Assembly: GCA_964453115.1 (NCBI GenBank)
Contig: CAYVRT010000063.1
Coordinates: 1 to 6,689 of the forward strand
Direction of reading: 5' to 3'
DNA: 6,689 nucleotides
From: JAIWNK01 sp964453115
Lineage (GTDB): Bacteria > Chloroflexota > Anaerolineae > Anaerolineales > Anaerolineaceae
Made by a program: the position numbers and the translations under genes
Notes under the pieces: model-generated
What the model was told of the DNA's origin: nothing
Databases searched by the model: none
The model's input: the letters and a program-made list of their open reading frames with translations, nothing else
Shown: positions 5,559 to 6,689 of the stretch, piece by piece
Numbering within the stretch: the first letter of the stretch is position 1
How the letters are laid out: every line of letters begins with the position of its first letter

Positions 5559-5565
5559 GAAGAGG
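5559..5565 (+). promoter_or_regulatory. Ribosome binding site for the NRPS gene
   Basis: GAAGAGG ends 9 nt before the ATG at 5575. Only this site is visible in the 82-bp gap after the transferase stop. No terminator or clear promoter is seen there, which supports cotranscription. Confidence 0.55.
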
Positions 5566-5574
5566 TATATAACC

Positions 5575-6689
5575 ATGGACTCAATCCCCACTTCCCTCTC
5601 TGAGGCAGAACGCACCTTATTGCTAACCACACTCAACAACACCGAACAGGAATACCCGCGCCACGCCACCCTCCCCCAACTGTTTGAAGAACAGGCCCAA
5701 CGCTGGCCTGAAAAAGTTGCCGTCCGACTGGAAGATGAAACCCTGACCTATGCACAGCTGAATGCCTGTGCCAACGGCCTGGCGCAACGCCTTCAACAAC
5801 ATGGTGTGCAAACCGGTACCATTGTTGGGTTGCTATGTGAACGCTCGCTTGAAATGATCATCGGTATGATCGCCATCCTGAAAGCCGGAGGGGCATATCT
5901 ACCCATAGATCCCACCCTGCCCACCGAGCGCATTCACCACATGCTAAAAGAAAGCGCCGCCCCAGTATTGCTTTGCTATCAAAGCCCAACTCACGCCTTG
6001 CACTATTCAGGCAGTTTGTTAAATCTGGAAGACCCGGCCATGATTGCGCCATCCTCGCTTGCACCAACCCCGACCCTCAGGCCCGAGGACCTGGCCTATG
6101 TCATTTACACCTCCGGCAGCACTGGTTTGCCCAAAGGTGTCATGTGCACCCATCGCAACGTCATCCGTCTGGTGTGCAACACCACCTATATCAATCTTTC
6201 TCACCAAGACCGCATCCTGCAAATTTCCAACTTCGCCTTTGATGGATCCGTTTTCGACATCTTTGGCGCACTCTTAAATGGAGCCGAGTTGGTGCTAATC
6301 CACCGCCAAACCCTGATGGATGTTCAGAAATTGGCCGCGGCATTGCTCAACCATCAAATTACGCAAGCACTCATCCCAACCGCATTGTTCAATTTACTGG
6401 TAGATTTTCGGCTCGACGCACTTCAAAGCATGCAACATGTCATGATCGGTAGTGAAGCAGCCTCGGTTCGTCACGTTCGCAAAGCAATCCAGGCACTCGG
6501 TCCAGGACGCATCACCAATCTGTATGGGCCGACCGAATGCGGGGTTTGCGCCACCTTTTATCACATTGAAACACTGGATGACAACGCCACCTCGGTACCC
6601 ATTGGCAAACCGCTCCCCAATACGTGTGTGTATGTTCTGAATGAAACAGCCCAATTGCTGCCCTACGGTCAAATTGGTGAGCTGTACAT
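5575..6689 (+). CDS. Non-ribosomal peptide synthetase, N-terminal adenylation domain (partial, 3' end outside window)
   Basis: The frame is open from ATG 5575 to the last base, 371 complete codons plus two bases. Adenylation core motifs appear in order: A1 LTYAQL at 57-62, A2 LKAGGAYLPIDP at 102-113, A3 YTSGSTGLPKG at 178-188, A4 FDGS at 222-225, A5 NLYGPTE at 315-321, and the beginning of A6 (GQIGEL, 365-370). The domain activates an amino or related acid as the acyl-AMP and loads it on a downstream carrier domain, which is not in the window. The first 30 residues (LSEAER ... NNTEQEYP) look like the linker that normally follows a condensation domain, yet no condensation domain precedes it. 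The module is therefore probably an initiation module. Aligned by eye to GrsA, pocket positions 235-331 read D, G, F, L, M, G, L, V, C (D223, G224, F227, L266, M290, G292, L316, V324, C325). This suggests a hydrophobic aliphatic substrate, with low certainty. It likely shares the transferase promoter. Confidence 0.95.
   Translation, partial: MDSIPTSLSEAERTLLLTTLNNTEQEYPRHATLPQLFEEQAQRWPEKVAVRLEDETLTYAQLNACANGLAQRLQQHGVQTGTIVGLLCERSLEMIIGMIAILKAGGAYLPIDPTLPTERIHHMLKESAAPVLLCYQSPTHALHYSGSLLNLEDPAMIAPSSLAPTPTLRPEDLAYVIYTSGSTGLPKGVMCTHRNVIRLVCNTTYINLSHQDRILQISNFAFDGSVFDIFGALLNGAELVLIHRQTLMDVQKLAAALLNHQITQALIPTALFNLLVDFRLDALQSMQHVMIGSEAASVRHVRKAIQALGPGRITNLYGPTECGVCATFYHIETLDDNATSVPIGKPLPNTCVYVLNETAQLLPYGQIGELY

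Overview
The window looks like a bacterial chromosome segment of moderate GC content. The best guess is a member of the Chloroflexota. This guess rests on a lipoprotein with a long Pro/Thr/Ser linker and a terminal two-cysteine beta domain, a zinc-ribbon DUF3592-like membrane protein, and extended -10 promoters. It is an inference from gene style, because no marker gene is present. No tRNA, rRNA, CRISPR array, insertion sequence or phage gene was seen.

Left part (1-1112): the last 53 codons of a superfamily 1 (UvrD/Rep-like) helicase run rightward to a stop at 162-164. Facing it on the minus strand are a class I SAM-dependent methyltransferase (357-1112) and, directly after its stop codon, a 66-residue single-pass membrane protein (156-356). 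The tail of that small gene overlaps the helicase tail by 9 bp.

Middle part (1113-3057): a 175-bp divergent promoter region separates the methyltransferase from a rightward secreted lipoprotein gene (1288-1998). The lipoprotein gene ends at a strong intrinsic terminator with a perfect 16-bp stem. Next comes a rightward gene (2140-3057) for a membrane protein with an N-terminal zinc ribbon and two DUF3592-like domains. It has no visible Shine-Dalgarno sequence and is probably read from a leaderless mRNA.

Right part (3064-6689): a leftward two-gene operon encodes a small flavodoxin-fold protein (4071-4535) and an extended SDR oxidoreductase/epimerase (3064-4074), coupled by an ATGA overlap. 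Across a 234-bp divergent region, a strong promoter drives a rightward Sfp-type 4'-phosphopantetheinyl transferase (4770-5492, TTG start). This is followed by the first 371 codons of a non-ribosomal peptide synthetase that begins with an adenylation domain and runs off the window (5575-6689). The transferase would activate the carrier domains expected further along the synthetase, so the right edge is probably the start of a peptide natural-product cluster. Whether the flavodoxin/SDR pair belongs to that pathway cannot be decided from this window.
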